Positions 41,071 to 51,452 of a stretch of DNA of 64,000 bases are shown here, one piece after another (the stretch's first letter is position 1; the number at the start of each line of letters is the position of its first letter). This stretch comes from Taudactylus pleione (Eukaryota; Chordata; Amphibia; Anura; Myobatrachidae). Below the pieces are notes generated by a model. The model did not search any database and was not told the origin of the DNA. It worked only from the letters and a program-made list of their open reading frames with translations. The stretch lies in assembly GCA_031769625.1 (NCBI GenBank), contig JAUIMM010002007.1, forward strand, positions 62,001 through 126,000, given 5' to 3'. A program made the translations under genes and the position numbers.

Positions 41071-44000
41071 AAAAGATTTGCTGCGGTGACAGAAGTTGAT
41101 TTTGGTGCTTAATTTTGACACAGAACTCTCCAGAAAGATATTTTCCCCGTATGAAAAATTCTGTAAGCCCCGGACCTTAAAAATCGGCCAAAAATTTTTT
41201 TCTTCAAATATCCCCAAATTCTGCTTAAAACTTTCAGTAAACTTTAAAAAAGATTTGCTGCGGTGACAAAAGTTGATTTTGGTGCTTAATTTTGACACTG
41301 AACCCTCCAGAAAGATATTTACCAGTATGAAAAAATCTGTAAGCCCCGGACCTTAAAAATCGGCCAAAAATCTTTTTCTTCAAAAATCCCCAAATTCTGC
41401 TTAAAACTTTCAGTAAACCTTAAAAAAGATTTGGTGCGGTGACAGAAGTTGATTTTGGTGCTTAATTTTGACACAGAACTCTCAAGAAAGAATTTACCCG
41501 TATGAAAAATTCTGTAAACCCCGGACCTTAAAAATCGGCCAAAAATTTTTTTCTTCAAAAATCCCCAAATTCTGCTTAAAACTTTCAGTAAACCTTAAAA
41601 AAGATTTGCTGCGGTGACAAAAGTTGATTTTGGTGCTTAATTTTGACACTGAACCCTCCAGAAAGATATTTACCAGTATGAAAAAATCTGTAAGCCCCGG
41701 ACCTTAAAAATCGGCCAAAAATCTTTTTCTTCAAAAATCCCCAAATTCTGCTTAAAACTTTCAGTAAACCTTAAAAAAGATTTGGTGCGGTGACAGAAGT
41801 TGATTTTGGTGCTTAATTTTGACACAGAACTCTCAAGAAAGAATTTACCTGTATGAAAAATTCTGTAAGCCCCGGACCTTAAAAATCGGCCAAAAAATGT
41901 TTTCTTCAAAAATCCCCAAATTCTGCTAAAAACTTTCAGTAAACCTTAAAAAAGATTTGCTGCGTTGACAGAAGTTGATTTTGGTGCTTAATTCTGACAC
42001 AGAACCCTCCAGAAAGATATTTACCCGTATGAAAAATTCTGTAAGCCCCGCCCCTTAAAAATCGGCCAAAAATTTTTTTCTTCAAAAATCCCCAAATTCT
42101 GCTTAAAACTTTCAGTAAACCTTAAAAAAGATTTGGTGCGGTGACAGAAGTTGATTTTGGTGCTTAATTTTGACACAGAACTCTCAAGAAAGAATTTACC
42201 CGTATGAAAAATTCTGTAAGCCCCGGACCTTAAAAATCGGCCAAAAATTTTTTTCTTCAAAAATCCCCAAATTCTGCTAAAAACTTTCAGTAAACCTTAA
42301 AAAAGATTTGGTGCAGTGACAGAAGTTGATTTTGGTGCTTAATTTTGACACAGAACTCTCAAGAAAGAATTTACCCGTATGAAAAATTCTGTAAGCCCCG
42401 GACCTTAAAAATCGGCCAAAAATTTTTTTCTTCAAAAATCCCCAAATTCTGCTTAAAACTTTCAGTAAACCTTAAAAAAGATTTGCTGCGGTGACAAAAG
42501 TTGATTTTGGTGCTTAATTTTGACACTGAACCCTCCAGAAAGATATTTACCAGTAAGAAAAAATCTGTAAGCCCCGGACCTTAAAAATCGGCCAAAAATC
42601 TTTTTCTTCAAAAATCCCCAAATTCTGCTTAAAACTTTCAGTAAACCTTAAAAAAGATTTGGTGCGGTGACAGAAGTTGATTTTGGTGCTTAATTTTGAC
42701 ACAGAACTCTCAAGAAAGAATTTACCCATATGAAAAATTCTGTAAGCCCCGGACCTTAAAAATCGGCCAAAAATTTTTTTCTTCAAAAATCCCCAAATTC
42801 TGCTAAAAACTTTCAGTAAACCTTAAATAAGATTTGGTGCGGTGACAGAAGTTGATTTTGGTGCTTAATTTTGACACAGAACTCTCAAGAAAGAATTTAC
42901 CCGTATGAAAAATTCTGTAAGCCCCGCCCCTTAAAAATCGGCCAAAAATTTTTTTCTTCAAAAATCCCCAAATTCTGCTTAAAACTTTCAGTAAACCTTA
43001 AAAAAGATTTGCTGCGGTGACAAAAGTTGATTTTGGTGCTTAATTTTGACACTGAACCCTCCAGAAAGATATTTACCTGTATGAAAAAATCTGTAAGCCC
43101 CGGACCTTAAAAATCGGCCAAAAATCTTTTTCTTCAAAAATCCCCAAATTCTGCTTAAAACTTTCAGTAAACCTTAAAAAAGATTTGGTGCGGTGACAGA
43201 AGTTGATTTTGGTGCTTAATTTTGACACAGAACTCTCAAGAAAGAATTTACCCGTATGAAAAATTCTGTAAGCCCCGGACCTTAAAAATCGGCCAAAAAT
43301 TTTTTTCTTCAAAAATCCCCAAATTCTGCTAAAAACTTTCAGTAAACCTTAAAAAAGATTTGGTGCGGTGACAGAAGTTGATTTTGGTGCTTAATTTTGA
43401 CACAGAACTCTCAAGAAAGAATTTACCCGTATGAAAAATTCTGTAAGCCCCGGACCTTAAAAATCGGGCAAAAAATTTTTTCTTCAAAAATCCCCAAATT
43501 CTGCTTAAAAATTTCAGTAAACCTTAAAAAAGATTTGCTGCGGTGACAGAAGTTGATTTTGGTGCTTAATTCTGTCACAGAACCCTCCAGAAAGATATTT
43601 ACCCATATGAAATATTCTGTAAGCCCCAGACCTTAAAAATCGGCCAAAAATTTTTTTCTTCAAAAATCCCCAAATTCTGCTTAAAACTTTCAGTAAACCT
43701 TAAAAAAGATTTGCTGCCATGACAGAAGTGGATTTTGGTGCTTAATTTTGACACAGAACCCTCCAGAAAGATATTTACCCATATGAAAAATTCTGTAAGC
43801 CCCGGACCTTAAAAATCGGCCAAAAATTTTTTTCTTAAAAAATCCCCAAAATCTGCTTAAAACTTTCAGTAAACATTAAAAAAGATTTGGTGCGGTGACA
43901 GAAGTTGATTTTGGTGCTTAATTTTGACACAGAACCCTCCAGAAAGATATTTACCCGTATGAAAAATTCTGTAAGCCCCGAACCTTAAAAATCGGCCAAA

Positions 44001-44255
44001 AATTTTTTTCTTCAAAAATCCCCAAATTCTGCTGAAAACTTTTAGAAAACCTTAAAAAAGATTTGCTGTGGTGACAGAAGTTGATTTTGGTGCTTAATTT
44101 TGACACAGAACCATCCAGAAAGAAATTTACCCGTATGAAAAATTCGGTAAGCCCCGGACCTTAAAAATCGGCCAAAAATTTTTCTCTTCAAAAATCCCCA
44201 AATTCTGCTTAAAACTTTCAGTAAACCTTAAAAAAGATTTGCTGCAGTGACAGAA
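41071..44255. repeat. Satellite array A4, 18 monomers
   Basis: 3185 bp, equal to 18 monomers plus 24 bp. The first 0.8 kb duplicates the start of A2 (offset 23289), including the unusual GATATTTTCCCCG monomer. It then changes to other subtypes, including repeated dimers from about 42490 and 43010. The last monomer before E5 has GCTGCAGTGACAGAA. No genes are seen. Confidence 0.95.
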
Positions 44256-44781
44256 TATGCTTCTTTATTTTAACTTGCAACAAAGATATATATATATATA
44301 TACAATAATTACATATATAAAAAATAAATAAATAAATAGATAAAATATATATATACACAAAATCAAATATCAACATAGGGATACACAATATTACTCCATA
44401 TTATGCCTTATAACCAAAAGAAAACTTTACCAATCCTAATAATGAACAACTTATCTCCTATGAGAAAAAGTAAGCAAGGATTTTAGAACAACAACTACCT
44501 TAACCACTATCTATATATTTATTTTTTTTTTTTTATTTATTTTTTTTTTTTTTTTTATATATTATATATGTATATATACACAGCAAACCATAAAACAATA
44601 CAAAAAAACTTTAACTACTATCTATCTTATCTAATCCTACCCATCACCAATACACACCACCTCAGGTAGATGTATGTAAAACCTTTTCAACAAAAACCAA
44701 AAAATAGAATAAAAAATTTACAGGGAGTGAAAGGACAGAAAAGAAACCCAGCTGAACAAGAAGAGACTTTCAACCACCCAC
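44256..44781 (-). other. E5 3' UTR with expanded T tracts
   Basis: 526 nt, the longest of the four, because the plus-strand T-run near 44517-44557 is expanded and interrupted by A (TTTATTTATTTT pattern). AATAAA is at 44264-44269 (minus). No coding potential is seen. Confidence 0.82.
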
Positions 44782-47700
44782 TCAAGGGGGTTTCAAACGG
44801 CCCCACCACTGTGACCATCTGACAGCATCCAGTCTCCCCTTATCCAGATCCATCATCTTTTTCACCTCTTGCATAATCATACCTACCACCACATCACAGG
44901 GGAGGACCTTCCTTCGAATAGATACCTGGCACCGTGCATTCCACGTGTGATACCTAACAGCTAAACTAACTAAAAAAATTGTGGTTAAATTAAAGTCACC
45001 GTATCTTCTGACTACCCCATAAGCCCACTCAGGGTAACTAAGACCCGAAAGGCACGGGATACCAATGGCCTTTGAAACCTCCTCATAAACCTTTACATTA
45101 AAAGGACACTCAAGCAGGAAGTGGTCCATCGTCTCCTCCACCCCTGGACATTCCTCCCGTGGGCAGCCACGTTCACTGGCACTTCGCCACCTGAGGTTCC
45201 CTCCAACATAAAGCCTCCCATGAAAAGTGAGCCAGGCAATATCTTTGAACTTGGGCGGTAACCTTTGTGAATTTAACAAAACCAATCCAGCCGAAGCGAC
45301 ATTACCTGGACAGTCCCTCAGTGACAGCGGAACATGAAAGTGGGTGTGCAAAATTCTTCTCTCCAACTCCCTCCTAGAGAAGTTTTTGACTTCACCCACT
45401 CCCACGTCATATCGCTTTATCACCTTCAAGCTCTGGATGACGTAGATCGGGAGGTAACCATGACGAATCCGGAAACTTCTCACTTGGCCTCCATCTATCC
45501 AGAATCTGAGGAAGGGAAACACCCATGGTCTAAATCCCTCTACCCACCGAGGAGGAGTGTCTAAAAACATGCTCCCAATGTTAAGCTTTAAAAAAGCTGT
45601 AACAAAAAAGATCACTGGGTTTACCATGTTCAAACCCCCATCTTTCCTCGGTCTGTAGGTGATACCCCTCTTCACTATATTGATCCTGTTCTTCCACAAC
45701 AAGAGGAAGAACAAGGAATTCAATCTGGACCACAAAGATTGTGGCAAAAAGCACACGTAACTGACATACAAAAAAATCGGGATCAGGTAAGTTTTGCACA
45801 AGTCAACCCTTTCCCTCAAAGACAATTTCCATCTTTTCCAACTCTCTACCTTCTTGGTAGCATCCTCCAGCTTGTTAACCCAATTTAGGGAGGCATAATC
45901 TCCATGATCAAATTTGATACCAAGAATTTTAATCTGATCGTTGACCTGAGGGAAGCTGTCCGGAAGAGGAAAAGGCTCCCCCTCCTCCCCCATCCAGAAA
46001 ACATCACACTTTTCTCGGTTTACTCTGGAGCACGAAGCCTCAGAGTACTCGCAAATGAGGTGTTCTATGCCACGGGCCTCTGCCTGCGAGGACAGAACCA
46101 CCGTGACATCATCTGCGTAAGCCACCACCCTCAATGCAAACTCCGGACTCAGCTGCACCCCCCCTACAGTCCCACACTCTACCCTCCTAACGAAGGGATC
46201 GATTGCAAAGACATACAGGAGGGGGCTCAGGGGACACCCCTGACGAACACCCGAGCCTACACCAAAGGTAGGGCCCACCCAACCGTTTACCAGTGGAAAG
46301 CTTTCAGCCATACGATAGATCGTCTGTAACCAATTAACCACCCTCTCTGGAAGACCATACCATCTCAGTAGAGCCCAAAGGTACTCATGATTCACTCGGT
46401 CAAAAGCTTTAGACTGATCCAATGCCAGTAAGTACTTTCCCCACTTCTCAGCCCTGCACCGCTCAATGGCCTCCCGGACACCAAGGACAGCACTAAAAGT
46501 GCTACGACCCTTCACCGTACAGTGCTGAGAAGGAGAAAGCAACAGCTCAGAAAACTCTGAAAGCCTGTTAAACAGTACCTTTGCCAAAATCTTCCTGTCT
46601 GTATTGAGAAGGGCTATGGGGCGCCAGTTCTCAATACGAGACGAGTCCTTCCCTTTGGACAGCAAAATAAGCGCAGATAACCTCATGGAAGGAGGGAGGA
46701 CTCCCTCATCCAGGCTCTCATTAAAAACTTCCACAAGGCGGGGAATCAGGAGGTCAGCAAAGGTCTTATAAAATTCAGATGTTAAACCATCTGGTCCTGG
46801 TGATTTCTTGGGGTTTAAACCCATTATCGCCTTCCTAACTTCCTCTGCGGTTATATCACTTGCCAAGGAGTCAAGAGAGGCACCCTGAGAACTCAGACCA
46901 GGGGTTCCCCTCAGAAATTCCTCCATCCTCTCCCTGATGAGTGGCTGCTCAGACAGAAGATCAGAATAGTAGGACACAATAACATCCAGAATGCCTTCCT
47001 TGTCAGTACGAAGAACACCCTGTCCGTCCACCAGTCCTCTGACATGTTTGGCGTCGACTGACCTCCTACAGCTCTGGTAGGGATCAGGCGAGTGGTACAT
47101 ACCATAATCCCTTTCCAAAACCAAGGATGCCAATCGGTTATATTGGAACTCTTTCATCTGAGCCTTCACTCGGGAGATTTCCCCATCATCTCCCTCCTCA
47201 GAGATCAGGAAATCCAATTTCCTTCTCAGATTACGGTAGATATTTTGCTTTATCAAGTTTTTCCTAGCTATAAGGCCACGGAAAAATTTGCAGGTTCTCT
47301 TTTTAATCACCTCCCACCACTCAGACCTACTCCAACCAGCCTCCAGAAGTGTCTCCTGAGATTGAAAGAAGACCCTGAAGGACTGCCTAACTCTCTCTTC
47401 TTCCAGGAGTTCAGAGTTCAAACGCCACAGACCCCGCCCCTTCTGAGGGGTTTCTGAAGCATTCAAAGTTACTGAGAGCAAACCGTGATCGGAAAATTCC
47501 ACCAACCTCACCCCAAGGGATGAAGTCTTGGAAGTCTCCTTAACAAAAAACCTATCTATCCTAGACCTACGACTACCACTAAAGTAGGTGAAACCCGTGA
47601 GGTCTGGGGAGTGACGAATATGCACATCCACCAAACCAGCCTGTCTAACCATGCTAACTAAAAAATTGGAATCATAGCCCAGGGGTCTCCTTGAGCCTCC

Positions 47701-48159
47701 CCTGTCTTTTGGCCTAACAACGGTATTAAAATCACCACCAAAGACGACCTGCTGGGCTGTAAAAAGAAAAGGTTTTATCTCCATAAAGAGACTTTTCCTA
47801 TCACCTGGTGTCTGTGGCCCATACACATTAATTAATCTCACATCTTGTCCCTTTATGTTGACATCCAAAATCATACATCTACCTGCTTGCAATTCAATAA
47901 CCTTGTGCACAGTTACCATATCAGAAAAAAGGACTGCCACCCCACCGTATGGCTCGGCCGCAAGAGACCAGTAAGAAGGACCCCTCCTCCACTCCTGCTT
48001 CGCCTTGTGGAGGATATCCAATTTACTAATCCTAGTCTCTTGCAAAAATAAAACATCAACATCAATCGTATTGAAAAAATCAAAGGCCATCATACGAGCA
48101 CATTCGGACAACACGGAAGCCACATTAATCGTGGCACATCGTATAGGATGAGGATCCAT
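44782..48159 (-). CDS. LINE ORF2: APE endonuclease-reverse transcriptase, E5
   Basis: 1125 aa with ATG at 48157-48159. APE endonuclease (N12, E41, D143, SRID 199-202, D224, H225), reverse transcriptase (D581, YADD 681-684) and C-terminal CCHC (C999, C1004, H1013, C1018) are all intact. Shared variants T83, V558, I936 and R948 put it next to E3. It lacks E3's private M919 and G1055, and I noticed no private change. It is thus the closest to the consensus of the visible copies and the best candidate for a functional protein. Confidence 0.96.
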   Translation of the reverse strand: MDPHPIRCATINVASVLSECARMMAFDFFNTIDVDVLFLQETRISKLDILHKAKQEWRRGPSYWSLAAEPYGGVAVLFSDMVTVHKVIELQAGRCMILDVNIKGQDVRLINVYGPQTPGDRKSLFMEIKPFLFTAQQVVFGGDFNTVVRPKDRGGSRRPLGYDSNFLVSMVRQAGLVDVHIRHSPDLTGFTYFSGSRRSRIDRFFVKETSKTSSLGVRLVEFSDHGLLSVTLNASETPQKGRGLWRLNSELLEEERVRQSFRVFFQSQETLLEAGWSRSEWWEVIKKRTCKFFRGLIARKNLIKQNIYRNLRRKLDFLISEEGDDGEISRVKAQMKEFQYNRLASLVLERDYGMYHSPDPYQSCRRSVDAKHVRGLVDGQGVLRTDKEGILDVIVSYYSDLLSEQPLIRERMEEFLRGTPGLSSQGASLDSLASDITAEEVRKAIMGLNPKKSPGPDGLTSEFYKTFADLLIPRLVEVFNESLDEGVLPPSMRLSALILLSKGKDSSRIENWRPIALLNTDRKILAKVLFNRLSEFSELLLSPSQHCTVKGRSTFSAVLGVREAIERCRAEKWGKYLLALDQSKAFDRVNHEYLWALLRWYGLPERVVNWLQTIYRMAESFPLVNGWVGPTFGVGSGVRQGCPLSPLLYVFAIDPFVRRVECGTVGGVQLSPEFALRVVAYADDVTVVLSSQAEARGIEHLICEYSEASCSRVNREKCDVFWMGEEGEPFPLPDSFPQVNDQIKILGIKFDHGDYASLNWVNKLEDATKKVESWKRWKLSLRERVDLCKTYLIPIFLYVSYVCFLPQSLWSRLNSLFFLLLWKNRINIVKRGITYRPRKDGGLNMVNPVIFFVTAFLKLNIGSMFLDTPPRWVEGFRPWVFPFLRFWIDGGQVRSFRIRHGYLPIYVIQSLKVIKRYDVGVGEVKNFSRRELERRILHTHFHVPLSLRDCPGNVASAGLVLLNSQRLPPKFKDIAWLTFHGRLYVGGNLRWRSASERGCPREECPGVEETMDHFLLECPFNVKVYEEVSKAIGIPCLSGLSYPEWAYGVVRRYGDFNLTTIFLVSLAVRYHTWNARCQVSIRRKVLPCDVVVGMIMQEVKKMMDLDKGRLDAVRWSQWWGRLKPP

Positions 48160-48225
48160 GTTTCTAGGTTATGGAATATTACAAGACCTTGCTTACTTTT
48201 ACATACCATCACCAAAAAACAAGTC

Positions 48226-51200
48226 TTAACACTGCACGCCAGCCCCCTGCGGGCCAGCCACACCACCGCTTGTGGCATCCCCACCCCCCTCCCTTCCACC
48301 CCCAGAGGGTACACCACCCTCCTCAGGGATCCCAGGGTCAGGGGCCTTGGCCACAAACTTTATGACCTGGCAGTGTACCCCACCACCAGTGCCACTTGGC
48401 CCGACCCCCGAGCTCTGGGATGACTCCACATCAGTCTCTTTGACTACCTCCTGCTGAACCGCCACTGTCTCCTCCATTGCCACCACCTCCTCCTTTCTCC
48501 TTTCCACCACCCTTCTTTCCATCGGGGCCAGAGTTTCCTTATTTACCACCTCTTCCCCCACCTCCGGGATTGACTCCCTTCTTTTTTTCCCGTCCCGGTG
48601 CCTCTCACTTTCTTTAAAAGACCTCTTTGTTTTTCTTTTGTTTTTTTTTGACACCAGATAACACTCTCCATCTTTCCTTATGATTTCCTCCTCATCAGAG
48701 GAGAAAACATCAAATTTATTTGATAACACCACTTGTGTTTCTGCATCTTTCTCTTTTATCCCCTTCCCTCCCCGCCTAACCTCCTGAAATGTCTCCTCCA
48801 TTACCTCCTCCCTACTTTCAACATTTACCACCTCATCCTGCTCTATACCCTCTTCTTCTACCTCATTCACCACCTCACTCACCACCACACTACTACCCAC
48901 CACCTGTTCTAATACCACATTGTGACTGGCTTTCGGACATCTGCTATAAGGGTGCCCCTCCACCCCACACAAATTGCACCTGACAGTGTGACAATCTCTA
49001 GACCAGTGACCCACACCCCCACACAAAGAACACTTCACCACAGTGCACTCGGAACTAACGTGACGGTGATCACCACACTTAAAACATGTCCTCGGCTGCC
49101 CAGGATAAAAACACTGAACCCTGTCCCTACCTATATAGGCAGCCGAGGGCACATGCACACACCCCCTTTCAGAATACCTCAACCTAATTCCTACTTCCCA
49201 TGCCCCTCCCCACACACCCAACACATAACCAGCCTTTGTTACCCCCGATTCAAGATCACAAAATCTCTTAAGCCAAAAGGCAATATCCTCTGGAGGTAAT
49301 GATTCATTTCTGACTAGGATCGTAGCTTTGACCCTGTCCTGCCTGGTGACCAGGTTAACCACATACTTCTCAAATGGGTCCTTGGATCTGCACGCCTGCC
49401 ACTTCACCCAGAAAACCTGCAGACCCTGGTACGATACAAAGCTCAAGTCATACTCCAGGGTCCGCACTGGGTGAATACAGGCGTACAGATCTGCCGCACC
49501 GAACCCCAGGCTGAACACCATTTTAAGGAAAGCCTCTCTACTTGGGGCTTCCCCTGGAGCAATCCACTTAAATTGAACAAGGTTCCTTCTTTTGCCAACA
49601 CCTCCAGGCGTAGGTGCAGCATATGACACATTATTTGCTCTTTGTCTAGTAACCACACTGGCATAAGACAGAACACCCGGAGCTGATTTAGACTGCCTCT
49701 CACCTCTCGAGACCATGTCTTTTTCTATTGCAGCGGCAGCCACTCTAGCCCTTTCAGGGACTAGCATTTTATCACCATATATAGTTTCAATCACCTTTCT
49801 TTGTTCAGCCGAAAGAGTCTCTTTATTCAGTATCGGCATTCCCTGTGCCAATATTGGACGGCTGACTGATACAGATGACACCCCTGGCACTTCATCAGGA
49901 GCCTTATCCTGATGGGATTCCCCCTCCATGCCAGCTTCTACCAATACTGCTGCCTGAATCAGCTCAGAATCCATGGCCTCAGTGCAATCAGGGATAGTAG
50001 CTGCCAGTTCCCCCACAGGTACTGTTGCTCCGCCTATAGGGACCAGGGGGACCAGGGTAACAATTTGGGCACCCTCACTCCCAATCCCCCCAGTCTCCTT
50101 TGCATCATCGCTTACCTTATCAACTGGCTCCCCCTGCACTCTCCGACCAGCATCCTCGGACGGCTGAGCCTCCACAGCAGCTGAAGACGGAACCTCCTCC
50201 TGTTCTGACTTAACCACCTCCATGTCACTCATAGAGGTAGATTCCGATTTGATCATCTTTTTTTTTATTTTCTTTAAATATTCCAAGCGGTCCTTAGCAT
50301 TTCCCAAAGAAACGGACAAAGCTGTAATTTCCTCCTTAAAAGACCATCTGTCCCAGGTAGCGCTAACATTTCTTTTTCTCTTTTTTTCGCTTAGCTTGTT
50401 GCTCAGCTTCCTAATCTCTTTTTGAAGCTGATCCATGCTCAAAGCAGCATACACATCATCTTCTTCATCCGCAGACACTTGGTCCTCCTCCACCGTCTTC
50501 TCCCCTTTTGCGGCACCCCCCGCTTCACTGCCAGTGGGGGCCACCATCTCCCCCTGAGTTGCCTCACTCAGGGGTCCCTCCACTGACAGTTTGGGGAGCA
50601 CCGCTGGGCTAGGGGTCACCATAACTGCACCTCCAGCACTGATCACCAGATTGCTGCTTTCTGTCATCTCCATGTCCTCCGATTCACTGCCAGTGAGGGT
50701 CTCCATACCCCCCCGAGTTGCCTCACTCGGGGGTCCCTCTACTGACAGTTTGGAGGCAGAGTCTGCAGCCACTATAACCACCTCCGCTGCACCGCTAGCG
50801 GGGGCCGCCATTACCCCCCGAGTTGCGTCACTCGGGGGTCCCGCCGCCAGCGGTTTGGAGACTGGCACTCTGCTGAACTCCACTGGACCCCCCGCTCTCC
50901 GAACTGAAAGTCCAGGGGGGTCCAGGACACCTCCTCCGCCTGCCGCCGGGTCCACGAGCACAGCAGCCGCCTTCCGACTCCCCGGCACGTCCGCCGCTGG
51001 TACAGGGAGTCCTCCGCTTGCCGCCGCCGTCCGCTCCATCAGCTCCGGCTGCTTCGGCTGCTTCGGCTGCTCCGTCAGACTCCCCGCACTCCGTCTCCCG
51101 GGCAGGCGCGCCAAAGGGACAGGGGGGTCCGGAGCTCCAGCCACGCACACTTGCGGCCTCCGCGAACCGGCGGGTGGATCCCCGGCCTCGCACTGCAGTC

Positions 51201-51300
51201 CTCCGGCAGGCAGGTTAGGCGGGTCAGGCGGGTCAGGCGGGACAGGAGCGACAGAACCCCTGCTTGATCCTCCAGCCCGGGGTCTGCCTCTCTTAGTCAT
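48226..51300 (-). CDS. LINE ORF1 gag-like RNA-binding protein, E5 (type B tract)
   Basis: 1024 aa with ATG at 51298-51300, the longest ORF1 here because it carries the PKQPKQP repeat expansion also present in E1, in addition to the E3-type insertion in the middle. The coiled coil is about 288-353. Knuckles are at 739-752, 757-770 and 775-788. Differences from E3 by eye: C for R in GLQCEAG, V for A in QVCVAG, SEG for SGG, PDEV for PEEV, KDAE for KDTE, EEVVN for EEAVN. The type B middle is otherwise the same as in E3, including boundaries, so the two copies inherited one recombinant. Confidence 0.94.
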   Translation of the reverse strand: MTKRGRPRAGGSSRGSVAPVPPDPPDPPNLPAGGLQCEAGDPPAGSRRPQVCVAGAPDPPVPLARLPGRRSAGSLTEQPKQPKQPELMERTAAASGGLPVPAADVPGSRKAAAVLVDPAAGGGGVLDPPGLSVRRAGGPVEFSRVPVSKPLAAGPPSDATRGVMAAPASGAAEVVIVAADSASKLSVEGPPSEATRGGMETLTGSESEDMEMTESSNLVISAGGAVMVTPSPAVLPKLSVEGPLSEATQGEMVAPTGSEAGGAAKGEKTVEEDQVSADEEDDVYAALSMDQLQKEIRKLSNKLSEKKRKRNVSATWDRWSFKEEITALSVSLGNAKDRLEYLKKIKKKMIKSESTSMSDMEVVKSEQEEVPSSAAVEAQPSEDAGRRVQGEPVDKVSDDAKETGGIGSEGAQIVTLVPLVPIGGATVPVGELAATIPDCTEAMDSELIQAAVLVEAGMEGESHQDKAPDEVPGVSSVSVSRPILAQGMPILNKETLSAEQRKVIETIYGDKMLVPERARVAAAAIEKDMVSRGERQSKSAPGVLSYASVVTRQRANNVSYAAPTPGGVGKRRNLVQFKWIAPGEAPSREAFLKMVFSLGFGAADLYACIHPVRTLEYDLSFVSYQGLQVFWVKWQACRSKDPFEKYVVNLVTRQDRVKATILVRNESLPPEDIAFWLKRFCDLESGVTKAGYVLGVWGGAWEVGIRLRYSERGCVHVPSAAYIGRDRVQCFYPGQPRTCFKCGDHRHVSSECTVVKCSLCGGVGHWSRDCHTVRCNLCGVEGHPYSRCPKASHNVVLEQVVGSSVVVSEVVNEVEEEGIEQDEVVNVESREEVMEETFQEVRRGGKGIKEKDAETQVVLSNKFDVFSSDEEEIIRKDGECYLVSKKNKRKTKRSFKESERHRDGKKRRESIPEVGEEVVNKETLAPMERRVVERRKEEVVAMEETVAVQQEVVKETDVESSQSSGVGPSGTGGGVHCQVIKFVAKAPDPGIPEEGGVPSGGGREGGGDATSGGVAGPQGAGVQC

Positions 51301-51452
51301 GGTGCTGAAAGGCAGCAGCACCACAGCAAATCCTCAGCACCACAAACAGCAGGATCAGCAGCGATATCTTCCCCAGGAGGAATCAGCCTGCCTGGGGAAG
51401 CCCTCTCCCTGTCTCAGCAGCTCACCACCTCCTCCTAGGACACTCCTCTCCC
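51301..51452 (-). other. E5 5' UTR with conserved hairpin
   Basis: 152-nt leader. The inverted repeat is at 51369-51399. The boundary at 51452 is followed by the variant junction shared with E1. Confidence 0.58.

Larger units (their letters stand above)
44256..51452 (-). mobile_element. Tx1-type LINE copy E5, complete and intact (7197 bp)
   Basis: Full-length minus-strand LINE: 5' UTR 51301-51452, ORF1 48226-51300, ORF2 44782-48159, 3' UTR 44256-44781. Its left flank is ordinary satellite (GATTTGCTGCAGTGACAGAA), but its right flank is the variant AAATGGTATGCTACAG...GACAGAAG also seen at E1, so the two flanks are not matching duplications. It carries the type B ORF1 tract like E3. Confidence 0.96.

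Noticed and set aside
1..51452. Assembly artefact producing five copies
   Set aside because: The copies differ in ORF1 tract, simple-repeat length, residues and flanking monomers, so they are distinct loci. A local misjoin within the satellite cannot be excluded without reads.
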